The notes beneath the pieces were generated by a model. It did no database searches, was not told the DNA's origin, and saw nothing but the letters and a program-made list of their open reading frames with translations. Made by a program: the position numbers and the translations under genes. Positions 10,946 to 20,594 of a DNA stretch of 64,000 nucleotides are shown one piece after another. Origin of the DNA: Diplonema papillatum (taxonomy: Eukaryota > Euglenozoa > Diplonemea > Diplonemida > Diplonemidae); assembly GCA_030068145.1 (NCBI GenBank), contig JAPJBO010000326.1, positions 1 through 64,000 on the forward strand. The letters run 5' to 3'. Within the stretch, counting starts at the first letter, position 1. The number at the start of each line of letters is the position of its first letter.

Positions 10946-11396
10946 GAACTCAAACCGGAAATTGAAGTGAAGGTTTGCCGCAGTGAAGATCCCTTGATAC
11001 GGACACTTGCTTCAAAACGACGCTGCAAATCACCTTTTCGAATTGGGTGGCAAATCCCAGATGCGCCTGATGCGCCCAAAGTTATGGAGAATGCGCGTTT
11101 TTGGCAAACGTCCAGACAGGCGTATTTGAGGCTAACAGAGTCTTCAACGTCTGGGAAAGCCTTTTTCGAGTTTGCTGTGCTGCTCAATCATTTCTCAATC
11201 TCGCAGTTTTTTAAGTACCTTCTGCGTGAGCCTGCTCCTCATGTACGTCATTTCTAGGATATCAGAAGAGTGCCTGATTGCTGCTAGAGCATCAGGATCG
11301 CTGAGACTGCAGTCGTACGGTCTAAGGGAAAATAGCTAGGGATATAAGAGAAAGTCGAAAATACCTTAGGGCTAACGAAGAAATCTGCCTAAATAT

Positions 11397-11436
11397 TTTC
11401 CCCACTTAAGTGCTTCCGATAAGGTTTTGTCTCTAA
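11397..11436. repeat. isolated terminus of the FB-II family
   Basis: ACTTAAGTGCTTCCGATAAG matches the inverted terminus of FB-II at 20,570-20,600 (reverse complement) and the termini near 23,190 and 23,280. It directly abuts the partial 903-bp unit, so it may be a solo end left by excision or truncation. Confidence 0.55.
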
Positions 11437-11636
11437 GAAATAAGGCCCGGGCGCCCCACCCTTAGGCATACATAATACATCCTCCTCCTACTTGCGTATA
11501 TTGGCTCTGCCTGCTGCTTCGTCTTTACCGTCGCGGATGATACAAAAATTGAAAGTAGAAAGGTCAGGCAGTGATTCGGTGTGTTTGTCACAATCGTCTT
11601 TTTAGAGTTAAAGTTCGCTTGAAATTCCGGAGTTTT
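11437..11636 (-). mobile_element. partial third copy of the 903-bp end repeat
   Basis: About 200 bp match the high-coordinate end of each 903-bp unit (16,545-16,736 and 17,448-17,639) at roughly 95% identity. On the minus strand this partial copy lies 3' of the RT-USP ORF, while the two full copies lie 5' of it. Penelope-like elements are known for such pseudo-LTR arrangements. Confidence 0.65.
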
Positions 11637-12172
11637 TAGCGTTATTTGTGGATTAGAAGGTCGGTATTTTAAAGTCTCCGGTTGACCGTAGAGGCTTGGG
11701 TATGGCGGGGGGTTGAGAAAAGTAAAAGAGTGCGACTCGTTTCGGGTGTTGTGTCACTCCGTTGTGAAACCTTGTGAAGTCCCCTAACGCGTTTAGAGGG
11801 TGCTTGGGTTTGGGTAGGGTGTGGTCGTTCTGCTGCGGCGTGAAAAGCCAGGAAGTTTCGACGCTAATCTTCGACTCTTGATTAAGTTCACCGGGTTGCG
11901 TGCTCGTCAGGAAGATCCCGGTGCCTGGCTTTTCTTCTGGGTGGTTTCGTGTTGATCGGCGGCTGTGTGTTACGAGGCACGGATTAGGGGATGAAAAAAG
12001 GAAAAAGAAATGGGGGAGAAAAAGAAGGGGGGGAGAGGGGGAGAGGGGAAGTTGGGGTTTTGAGGGTTGTCCTCGGGGTACGGGGGGGGGGTGGTTGGAG
12101 GGTTTGAGTGACAGAGGTTACGCTTGCGCTGTTCGCATGAAGGCTCGTTGGCTCGAAGAAGTGGAAGTAGCG
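11637..12172 (-). mobile_element. 3'-end fragment of a retroelement (copy 2 of a 0.52-kb block)
   Basis: Near-identical to 3311-3834, with small indels. It sits between the RT-USP ORF and the partial end repeat. Either the RT-USP element carries this block in its 3'UTR or a 5'-truncated LINE landed here. Its minus-strand 3' end (AACGCTAAAAA) directly joins the partial end repeat, and the same junction occurs near 17,640. Confidence 0.6.
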
Positions 12173-12309
12173 TAGGTTATTGTTCGATGTTATTCTTACA
12201 GTCGTAAGATGTGATAAAAAAATTTATTTTAAAAAAACCTTATTTGACTGTTTGTTGTCCTCCACAGTCGGGGTTCTCTAGCTGCACGAGGCAGCCGTGG
12301 ATGATGAAA

Positions 12310-15300
12310 TTAAGTTCCTCGCTTACTTTGCTTATTCTTTTTCGTAGCCTTGAGCGTGTGCGATACCGCTGGGTTTCTCTTGCATTTTGAGATATGGTGG
12401 CGTAGACTTTTGAAGCGCGCTTTCCCTGCGGTCCGTCCGTCGTTGTTGCAGTATGGGCATTTGCGTTTTCCGAGGGCTTTCTGTGCCGCCTTTCGTACTG
12501 GGCTTGTTGCTAGAGTCATCTCTTTGCAGTGAAGCATGTGTGTACGGAGGCCTTTGGCGCCTTTGAACTTGTTGCCTGCGTCCGTGGTAGTTGCTTTGCA
12601 GGCTGGGCATGCCCAAATCAGCGTTCCTTCATGCTGTGTTGTTTCTTCGGATGAGGTCTCGTCGTCTGAGGTAGGGGTGTCCCCTCGCAATTCTTCGAGC
12701 AGTTCGAGTGTTTGTGTAGGGTCTGTGTCGGTGGGGTCTTCTTTCGTGTACAGGAACATGTACGTGGCGTTGTCTGTGTACGTAGGTTCCCGGGAGTGTG
12801 AGGTGGTTTCGTTGTTGTAATGTGTCCAGTTTTGGTCTGTGAAAGGGGTGCGGTTACGTTTGTGGATGGTGTAGTGGCCGGCGTTCTCTCTTCCTGTGTG
12901 TGTTATAACGGCTTGGAGTTCGTATTTGTGTTCGTGGTCCGGAATGTTGAGGGTGGGATCAGCTGCCACCGGGGTTCGATTTTCGTTTGCGAACTCGTTC
13001 CGTCTAAGACACAGTAGTAATGTGTCTTGTGCTGCTCGGATACTGGTTTGCGTTTCTGCTGTCTTTGTCTTTTTGCACTTGTCACATCTGTAATCTTTGG
13101 GGGTGCTTTTCTTGCAGAAACTGTCCAGACATCCTTGAGCGGTGCTGGCCTGTATTGCGAGGATTGTCATGCTGTAGGGTTGATCTTCTGTTTTGATGTA
13201 GCCGCAGTTGTTGCAATGGATTGTTGTCGTCTGTAGGTGTAATAATTCGTTGAAGGCGTCGCTGCAGTTTGGTTGGCACGTGCGGTGTTCTTCGTTTTCG
13301 TTCGCTATCGCAGCGAGTAGTTGAAGTAAGGCTTCTTCTAGGTCGTGTTGTTCTCCGTCGCCGAGGTGTGTGTCCATGTGCTCGAAGAGCCTTTGGACGA
13401 CGTTTTGGGTTTTCCTGCCGCTTATCCATTCGTTCACGTCTTGTGTGCATGGGCCTGTTTGGTGTTGTGGACAGTCGGTGTACTTGCGTATTTGATTTGA
13501 CAAGTGTGTCGCTGCTATGAGGTTTAGCGACGCTTGCAGGAAGCAAGAGTTTCTTGTCGTGTATTTGCGAAGTTGCTGTGGGTGTTTCCGCTTCGTTTTG
13601 GCTGCTACTGCTGCGGCGATGGTGATGGTTGCAACGAGGCTGGCTACTCGTTCCGTGACGGTTAATTCGGGTGTGGGTTGTGATGGAGAGTCAACGGAGG
13701 ATGGTGATTCGCTCGGTAAGTGGGCTGGGAAGAAGTTGGTTGGCCTGTGTTTGCCGGCGTACTCCGGTTCGTTGATGCGTGGTTGGCGTTTTTTGTGCCG
13801 GGCTACGCAGAATCCAAGGAACGGCTTGAGCTGGCTGTGGAGTCGTGGCAGGTTGCCGAATTCCTCTGTGAGCCATGCGTTCCAGGGTGCGTATAGTACC
13901 CGTGGGTTGTGACCTCTGTCGATCATGGCATATACGCTCCTCTGTATTTCTACACGCAGGTCTTGTAGGTGGTTCGTTTGTCGGATTGCTCGTATCAGCG
14001 AGCCCTTGAAAATCCCGCTCGCTTGCGCCTTGGGAGCCGTTGTTAAGTGGTGGGTATAGCGGGTCCCGTAGTTTTTCGGTTGTATTGTGAGGCGGATGTG
14101 CGGTGCGTGGGGAGGATCCGGACGTTCGACGCGTATCCGGACTCCGAGAAATACTACGTCGTCGTGTGCTGTAGTTGTGTTTTTGTACCGCATGTTGTAA
14201 AGGTGCTGCGGTGGTGGTGTGGTCCCGAAGTTGAGGAAGTCGTCGATGAAGCGGTAGGTGTGTGCGTGTGCCTTCGCTTCTTCGATCTTTCCTTCATCTA
14301 CGAGGCTGTCTACGTATGCTTTCTCGATCCGATAGCAGAAAAGGTTTGCTATATCCGAGCTAGCATTACCGCCCATAGGTATGCCGTCGGTCTGCCTGAG
14401 TACTTGATCGCCTTGTGCTATGTAGCTGTTACCGATAATGATTGCAAGTAGTTCTTTGACTGCTTCTCTGGAGTATGCGCGCTTCGTGTCGTTCGTCTGC
14501 CGGCTGAAGGTGAAGGTTTTCTTGCCTTTCTGTTTCGCTCCACGTGTTAGGTTAGGGTTGCCGTTCTGTTCTTCGAATTCGAAAGCTTCTTCGATCGCTT
14601 CGCATACTTCTTCCACTATCTTGTCCTGAGGTAGCCTTGTGTACATGTCCTCGAAGTCGTGTGTAGTTGGGATTTTGTATCGGAGGCGGGTGAGGTTCTG
14701 CTTTATGTGCAGGGTGATGTCGTCTGGTCCTTCTGTAAACCATACACGTTTGATTCCTGTACGGCGGAAGTTGAGTTCGTCTTTTCGTTTGAGGGCTTTC
14801 ATCACGCTTTTCAATAGGCCTGATAGTTCGAGGTGGGCATTTGTGAGGGTTGCTTTGGGTGCCTCGCGTTTTGTGTTGCGGTGCTTTTTGTTTTTTTCTG
14901 CGGCGACACCGGCTATCCAACGGAAAGATGGTTCTGCTTTGTGTAATTTTATGGAGCCGTAGAGGTGTGGTAGTCCCTTGTGGAACGGTAGGTCGAGCTC
15001 TGCCATTATACGTTTGTGGTTGCTCTCTACTTCTGTTTTTGTGATCGTTTGTTTCTCGTATGTTTCGTTTGCGTCGAGTTGTTGCCGTAGCGCGTGTGTG
15101 TATTGGGCTTTGCAACAGTATCCAAAATCGTGCGTTGTTTTGTCTACTGGTAAGATGACCAGGTGTTGTTTAATGACAGCTAGTTCGGCTGTGGCCTTTG
15201 TATTCAATTTCTCGTCGTCTGAAGGTGGTAGAGCCGCCATTCTTCGTGATATTTCGGCTTTGAGCTCCGTTTCGAATGAGGTTGTGTCACTGCCTGCGGG

Positions 15301-15894
15301 GTAGTATGTCTGTACGTACTCCTCTATTGCCTCGTGTAGCGTTTCGGTCAGAGCGTGGTGGCTCTGGTAGCATCTGTACTTTCTGCCTCTGCTGACGATT
15401 TCCGAAAGCCCGTTTTCTTTCGTAATTGCTGAGAGGAAGCCTATGGCGTGGCCGTTGATCGTTTTTCCGGAGTTGTATCTGTGACATGCGCAGTGCTCTG
15501 GTTTAGGGAGTGGTATGTCAGGCAGTTCCTTGCTGATCTGTGTTACGTTTTGTAGCCTAAGATAGAGTGGGGGGTTCAGTCGGAAAGAGATTTTGGTGCG
15601 CTGTTGTATCTCTTCTTTTGGGCAAGCGCGTTTAATCGCCGGTTGTTGTAGGATGTCGTGTAAACGTAGTGAGTTGATGTGTTCACTGCCGTGTGTGATT
15701 ATGAGCCTTGCTGGTGCTCCGTCGTCTTTTATTACTTTGTTGAGTGTTATCTCCCCGAGTCGATCTTTTAGGCTTTTTTCGAGTGCTGTGACGGTAGGTG
15801 GCAAATTGGTGCGAGGTGCGTGAGCGATTAGCCTTTTAATTAGCTGTAACAAATAATGTCTCCAGGGAAGCAGAAATTGGTTGTTGCAACACAC
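12310..15894 (-). CDS. retroelement polyprotein: reverse transcriptase + ubiquitin-specific protease + two zinc fingers
   Basis: This open frame of about 1,194 codons joins a reverse transcriptase to a deubiquitinase. RT landmarks, numbered from 15,894, are a PVDK-type block and a YGSIKLHK block, motif A Asp413 in THDFEDMYTRLP, motif B GIPMGG (504-509) and motif C FIDD (549-552). A Ser/Pro-rich linker follows. Next come USP (peptidase C19) features: Cys784 in the NSCFLQ box, a QHDLEEALLQLL helix block, CxxC pairs of a zinc finger (CNNC and CDKC) and His1007 in AGHYTIH. The USP ends with NNET and YMFLY. Two C2H2/C2HC fingers begin at Cys1096 and Cys1146. The RT resembles Penelope-like or related lineages, and no endonuclease domain is visible. 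The frame begins at a GTG, and no in-frame ATG occurs back to the upstream stop, so the true start, or a 5' exon ending at TTGTTACAG near 15,845, is unresolved. Confidence 0.85.
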   Translation of the reverse strand: MCCNNQFLLPWRHYLLQLIKRLIAHAPRTNLPPTVTALEKSLKDRLGEITLNKVIKDDGAPARLIITHGSEHINSLRLHDILQQPAIKRACPKEEIQQRTKISFRLNPPLYLRLQNVTQISKELPDIPLPKPEHCACHRYNSGKTINGHAIGFLSAITKENGLSEIVSRGRKYRCYQSHHALTETLHEAIEEYVQTYYPAGSDTTSFETELKAEISRRMAALPPSDDEKLNTKATAELAVIKQHLVILPVDKTTHDFGYCCKAQYTHALRQQLDANETYEKQTITKTEVESNHKRIMAELDLPFHKGLPHLYGSIKLHKAEPSFRWIAGVAAEKNKKHRNTKREAPKATLTNAHLELSGLLKSVMKALKRKDELNFRRTGIKRVWFTEGPDDITLHIKQNLTRLRYKIPTTHDFEDMYTRLPQDKIVEEVCEAIEEAFEFEEQNGNPNLTRGAKQKGKKTFTFSRQTNDTKRAYSREAVKELLAIIIGNSYIAQGDQVLRQTDGIPMGGNASSDIANLFCYRIEKAYVDSLVDEGKIEEAKAHAHTYRFIDDFLNFGTTPPPQHLYNMRYKNTTTAHDDVVFLGVRIRVERPDPPHAPHIRLTIQPKNYGTRYTHHLTTAPKAQASGIFKGSLIRAIRQTNHLQDLRVEIQRSVYAMIDRGHNPRVLYAPWNAWLTEEFGNLPRLHSQLKPFLGFCVARHKKRQPRINEPEYAGKHRPTNFFPAHLPSESPSSVDSPSQPTPELTVTERVASLVATITIAAAVAAKTKRKHPQQLRKYTTRNSCFLQASLNLIAATHLSNQIRKYTDCPQHQTGPCTQDVNEWISGRKTQNVVQRLFEHMDTHLGDGEQHDLEEALLQLLAAIANENEEHRTCQPNCSDAFNELLHLQTTTIHCNNCGYIKTEDQPYSMTILAIQASTAQGCLDSFCKKSTPKDYRCDKCKKTKTAETQTSIRAAQDTLLLCLRRNEFANENRTPVAADPTLNIPDHEHKYELQAVITHTGRENAGHYTIHKRNRTPFTDQNWTHYNNETTSHSREPTYTDNATYMFLYTKEDPTDTDPTQTLELLEELRGDTPTSDDETSSEETTQHEGTLIWACPACKATTTDAGNKFKGAKGLRTHMLHCKEMTLATSPVRKAAQKALGKRKCPYCNNDGRTAGKARFKSLRHHISKCKRNPAVSHTLKATKKNKQSKRGT

Positions 15895-17639
15895 AGCGCA
15901 AAAGAAACAGTGATTGGATGTTGAGTTTGAATGAAATGCGCTCTTCCTACGGGCTCGGTTTTTGCTCTCGACAGCAACAAGTTCACAACCTGATGTCCAT
16001 CAAGTTCACAGCCCGACTGTCATCGGCAAAAACTATCCGTATTTCCTCCTTTTTAGTAAAACCCTGGTGAATAGCCGCACGTTCTACTGGCACGCGATCT
16101 TTCTGCTCTCTCGGGATGCTTAATATCTACATTCCGGTCCTACTCATTACACTCCGGACCTACTTTCCTTCACTCCGATGCATTGTTGCTTTCCAGTCAC
16201 TGAGTTTTATCAAAGTAGCATCCCAGAGGGTGTCGGTGGTACGAAGGCGCAGTTAGTTGCCCGCATCCAACCGGCAAATCAGCTCGCATTGGGGAGGTGA
16301 CGCTGCTCACAGGGACGAGGTGTCCTGCTGCCCGGGAGAAGGGAGCGCAGAGCTGAAGATGGCGTTTTTCGATGAAGGTTCGGTTATGAGATGGGATAGG
16401 GAGGGAGGGTCCGTGCATAGATGCAAACATAGAGCAGAAAGAAGTGCGTAGGGAACGTGTCAGTTAGACTTTGGCGGACACTTGTCGGCATAGCGGAGGA
16501 TCCACCTTTATATTTTTTGACGGACAGATGACGGCATGGCAAACCATAAGGCCCGGCGCCCCCCCCTTAGGCATACATAATACATCCTCCTCCTACTTGC
16601 GTACTGGCTCTGTCTGCTGCTTCGTCTTTACCGTCGCGGATGATACAAAAGTCGAAAGTAGAAAGGTCAGGCAGTGATTCGGTGTGTTTGTCACAATCGT
16701 CTTTTTAGAGTTAAAGTTCGCTTGACATTGCGGAGTTTTTAATTAGCTGTAACAAATAATGTCTCCAGGGAAGCAGAAATTGGTTGTTGCAACACACAGC
16801 GCAAAAGAAACAGTGATTGGATGTTGAGTTTGAATGAAATGCGCTCTTCCTACGGGCTCGGTTTTTGCTCTCGACAGCAACAAGTTCACAACCTGATGTC
16901 CATCAAGTTCACAGCCCGACTGTCATCGGCAAAAACTATCCGTATTTCCTCCTTTTTAGTAAAACCCTGGTGAATAGCCGCACGTTCTACTGGCACGCGA
17001 TCTTTCTGCTCTCTCGGGATGCTTAATATCTACATTCCGGTCCTACTCGTTACACTCCGGACCTACTTTCCTTCACTCCGATGCATTGTTGCTTTCCAGT
17101 CACTGAGTTTTATCAAAGTAGCATCCCAGAGGGTGTCGGTGGTACGAAGGCGCAGTTAGTTGCCCGCATCCAACCGGCAAATCAGCTCGCATTGGGGAGG
17201 TGACGCTGCTCACAGGGACGAGGTGTCCTGCTGCCCGGGAGAAGGGAGCGCAGAGCTGAAGATGGCGTTTTTCGATGAAGGTTCGGTTATGAGATGGGAT
17301 AGGGAGGGAGGGTCCGTGCATAGATGCAAACATAGAGCAGAAAGAAGTGCGTAGGGAACGTGTCAGTTAGACTTTGGCGGACACTTGTCGGCATAGCGGA
17401 GGATCCACCTTTATCTTTTTTGACGGACAGATGACGGCATGGCAAGCCATAAGGCCCGGCGCCCCCCCCTTAGGCATACATAATACATCCTCCTCCTACT
17501 TGCGTACTGGCTCTGTCTGCTGCTTCGTCTTTACCGTCGCGGATGATACAAAAGTCGAAAGTAGAAAGGTCAGGCAGTGATTCGGTGTGTTTGTCACAAT
17601 CGTCGTTTTAGAGTTAAAGTTCGCTTGACATTCCGGGGT
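15834..17639 (-). repeat. two tandem 903-bp units, pseudo-LTR-like
   Basis: 15,834-16,736 and 16,737-17,639 are about 99% identical head-to-tail copies. Differences are single bases, for example near 16,146/17,049 and 16,515/17,418. On the minus strand they lie 5' of the RT-USP ORF. The inner copy overlaps the ORF's first codons (the PWRHYLLQLIK segment). The outer copy breaks off at the same CTAATTAAAA word. Small frames inside are duplicated with the repeat and are not convincing genes. Confidence 0.85.
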
Positions 17640-17640
17640 T

Positions 17641-17810
17641 TTTAGCGTTATTTGTGTTTTTAGGTGTAATTCCCTTATATCCCAACACTTGAAATTTTGT
17701 TGGGCAAGGCAATCCCATGGGGATATAAGGGAACAAAATTTGTTGGTTGGGATATGAGGGAACAAAATTTGTTGTCCCATTGGGATATAAGGGACGACCA
17801 CAGAACCTGG
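17641..17810. repeat. CCCTTATATCCC-family inverted repeat (copy 1)
   Basis: Words such as GGATATAAGGGAACAAAATTT occur in both orientations here and again at 19,425-19,585. The segment starts right at a TTTTTAGCGTTATTTGTG junction. Confidence 0.65.
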
Positions 17811-18125
17811 CAGTCCGACCAGCCTGGACAGACCAGACAGCCTGGACAGCCTGGACTGACCAGACAGTCCGACCAGCCTAGCCTGGACAGCCTGACCAGA
17901 CCAGTCAGCCCGGACTGACCAGACAGTCCAACCAGCCTGGGCAAACCAGACAGCCTGGGCAGCCTGACCAGACCAGTCAGTCCGACCAGCCCGGACTGAC
18001 CAGACAGCCCGGACAGCCTGGACAGACCAGACAGTCCGACAAGCTTGGCAGGCTGGAGGCTGGAGCCTGACCAGTCTAGTCCGGCTGACCCAGAGTCCGA
18101 CCAGCCTGGACTGCCTGACCAGACC
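17811..18125. repeat. degenerate minisatellite, about 10-bp unit
   Basis: A roughly 10-bp unit of the form CAGACAGNCNG / GACCAGNCTG runs for about 315 bp. Frames through it give low-complexity peptides on both strands, which I do not call as genes. Confidence 0.75.
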
Positions 18126-18393
18126 AAGCCCTGGCGGTTGGTGCTGCAAGATCAACAGGAAGGGTGGGTCTTCTAGGTCCTTGGTTTCTTTCAATGGGAA
18201 GAACGGGAACAAAATTAGTTACCCAATGAACAGATGCAGAACCTGTCCTGCTGTAGGAAGGTACAAGGTTGTTAAAAGTCCACACGAATCACAGGAGGTA
18301 GAACATGATTCATGGATTAAGTTTGAAAGTACGAATCACAGGACGTGGAACATGATTCGTAGGACCGCTGAGCACAAAGTTACCAAGTTTTCA

Positions 18394-18796
18394 AAACACC
18401 GCAACGGAGCAGGCGCCCGGCAGGCAATAGGCTCGGTCAGGACTGATCCCTCACACCGAAGTGATCACGGGTTGCCTTGTGAGCGTAGATGCGCGGGGCT
18501 GAACTCAGGCTGCATGAGTGGGTTTTGTCAGGTAACAATGGCCCTCCACACCGGATCTCAAGAGTAAGCTTCGTTTCCAAAAGTCGTGATCAAGTCTGTA
18601 TACCCACAGAAGGCGCGAACTTAACGCAAGGACCCTTCAGACGTGGAACGCATTGGTCAGAAAAGCAAACACCGCAACGGAGCAGGCGCCCGGCAGGCAT
18701 TAGGCTCGGTCAGGACTGATCCCTCACACCGAAGTGATCATGGGTTGCCTTGTGAGCGTAGATGCGCGGGGCTGAACTCAGGCTGCATAGTGGGTT
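18394..18796. repeat. 130-bp direct repeat pair
   Basis: 18,394-18,523 and 18,667-18,796 are near-identical (a few substitutions), 273 bp apart. Both carry AAACACCGCAACGGAGCAGG at one end and AACTCAGGCTGCAT at the other. Shorter direct repeats around AACATGATTC lie at 18,285-18,360. Confidence 0.8.
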
Positions 18797-19424
18797 TGCG
18801 GAACTGCCGTAGCATCGATCAGCGAGTAAACGTATCCATCCCTGGCCGTGGCGCTCGATGGCTTCGGTAAACCGCATCGCGTATACAGACGAGACTTGAC
18901 TCCGTACTTAGAGAGCGAATTCCGTCGATCATGGTGCAGATGACTTTACGCAGGACGATGCAATATTACCCCTCCCTTCCCTCTTTGCCCTCCCGAAAAG
19001 AAAAGGCGTCGTTGAGCAGAGTGTAAAAAAGGATACGGGTGCACGAGCACGCGGGGCTCATGCAGATGGAAAAAATCGGCCAATTTATCCGTAACGTAAA
19101 ACACGCAAACATGCAAGAAGCTGCAGCGCAACCGGATGCGAAGTAGGGCAGTGCTAAACATGTGCTGACTGCTTCCAGAATTGAAATTGCTGGTGCTGGT
19201 CCTGCTGCCAATCTTGTTACGACGGTTGCTTCCTCTTCCTCTGGCGACCACAACGGCCGAAGTGGCAGTGAAATCTGAGAAATTGAAACCTCATTTTGGA
19301 GGTAAACGCATCCTCAGATTTGGAATTTTTTGTTTCAACGGCACCAAACGTCCCCGAATAGTCACTTTGACCCCCGGGAAAATTTTTTTAAGGGGTCCCA
19401 CAAAAATCGTCATGACCACAAATT
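18797..19424. other. no gene supported
   Basis: Short frames only, with no recognisable domain or repeat beyond the flanking elements. Confidence 0.5.
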
Positions 19425-19585
19425 TTGTTCCCTTATATCCCAACCAACAAATTTTGTTCCCTTATATCCCAATGGGATTGCCTTGCCCAAGGTAATCCCA
19501 TTGGGATATAAGGGAACAAAATTTGTTGTCCCATTGGGATATAAGGGAACAAAATTTGAAGTGATGGGATATAAGGGAAATTCGC
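19425..19585. repeat. CCCTTATATCCC-family long hairpin (copy 2)
   Basis: Left arm 19,425-19,487 and right arm about 19,490-19,560 are near-perfect inverted copies, turning at CCTTGCCCAAGG. They contain ATTTTGTTCCCTTATATCCC and its complement twice each. This looks like a small foldback element. Confidence 0.75.
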
Positions 19586-19591
19586 CGTGTT

Positions 19592-19660
19592 TTTAATTAG
19601 CTGTAACAAATAATGTCTCCAGGGAGCAGAAATTGGTTGTTGCAACAAAAAACCGCGCAA
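19592..19660 (-). mobile_element. truncated 5' piece of the RT-USP element
   Basis: TTTTTAATTAGCTGTAACAA and the following roughly 45 bp match 15,834-15,895, so the minus-strand translation again includes PWRHYLLQLIK. The copy breaks off at the same CTAATTAAAA word as the outer 903-bp unit. Confidence 0.7.
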
Positions 19661-19944
19661 AAAAAGAAAACAGGGATGCAGATATATGCGCAGAAAAATA
19701 CAACTTTTTTGTGACATGCATGTGCAAAATGCAGTTTCTTTTTTTTTTTTTTTGGTTTCCCTCATTTCGTTTTGGAACTTATCTGGTGGCGCTACACAGC
19801 TCTTGCAAATTCTGGCGAAGGCTGATGAATGCGAGCCGATCCCACCGTGTCCGCCAGAACGAGGAAGCGGTGTGCCGGAGGTGGGAGGAAGCCGAAGTAC
19901 CCAGAGACCTTTGGCTCTGAACTGCATCCAGACTGCCGTGTGTC

Positions 19945-20100
19945 AAATAATAAGCATTTATTCGGCAAGATAATTTCCGTTTATTTTGTTGAAGGTGTCG
20001 GTTTTAGTCCCGAGGGAGGCCCGAGGGGGGGTTGCAAGCGCGAGGGACTAAAACCGACACCGAGGCAAAATTGGCAGAAATTATTGCCGAATAAATGATA
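19945..20100. repeat. palindromic element
   Basis: GGTGTCGGTTTTAGTCCC near 20,000 faces GGGACTAAAACCGACACC near 20,045. The similarity continues outward through imperfect arms to ATTTATTCGGCAA and TTGCCGAATAAAT. It is small and non-coding, probably a MITE-like element. Confidence 0.75.
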
Positions 20101-20594
20101 TTATTCGACCCCCCCCCCCACGTACTTGTCATGCGTATGACAAGTACGTTGTACTTGTCATATGACAAGTACAATGACAAGTACAATCCATGACAAGTAG
20201 GTACTTGTCATATGACACGTTTTGTGAAGGAATTACTCTAGTCTCGCATACAATTGGCTGAGAAAAGTATGTATACAACCCAATACTCGCAAAAGGTACT
20301 AATTCAAGCGACAACTGACTGATCAAGCTCTGTGACAGAAGAAACAAAGACGGAAAGCTCTCCCTAGGTCCCAAAAGGGTTTGCGCGAGATGGCTATGTT
20401 CTGCGGTGCAAATGGAAGAAAGGAATTGGGTGTCTACAGGCAAGCTTTTATCGAGGGCTAGTTCATCTGAGGATCTATAAAGATAGTGGCACCACGAAAC
20501 GAGGAAACGGAAGATGTGGTTGTCCCGTTCCCTTCGAGAAAAAAAAAAGAGGACTAAGCTTATCGGAAGCACTTAAGTCGGGAAAATATATATC

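Larger units (their letters stand above)
10161..11396. other. no gene supported; two hairpins
   Basis: Only short frames are present. Two inverted repeats are noted separately. There is no RNA gene signature that I can recognise. Confidence 0.5.

Noticed and set aside
16197-16430. Duplicated small frames in the 903-bp units (also 17,100-17,333)
   Set aside because: Identical only because the whole unit is duplicated; no domain and no outside conservation visible.
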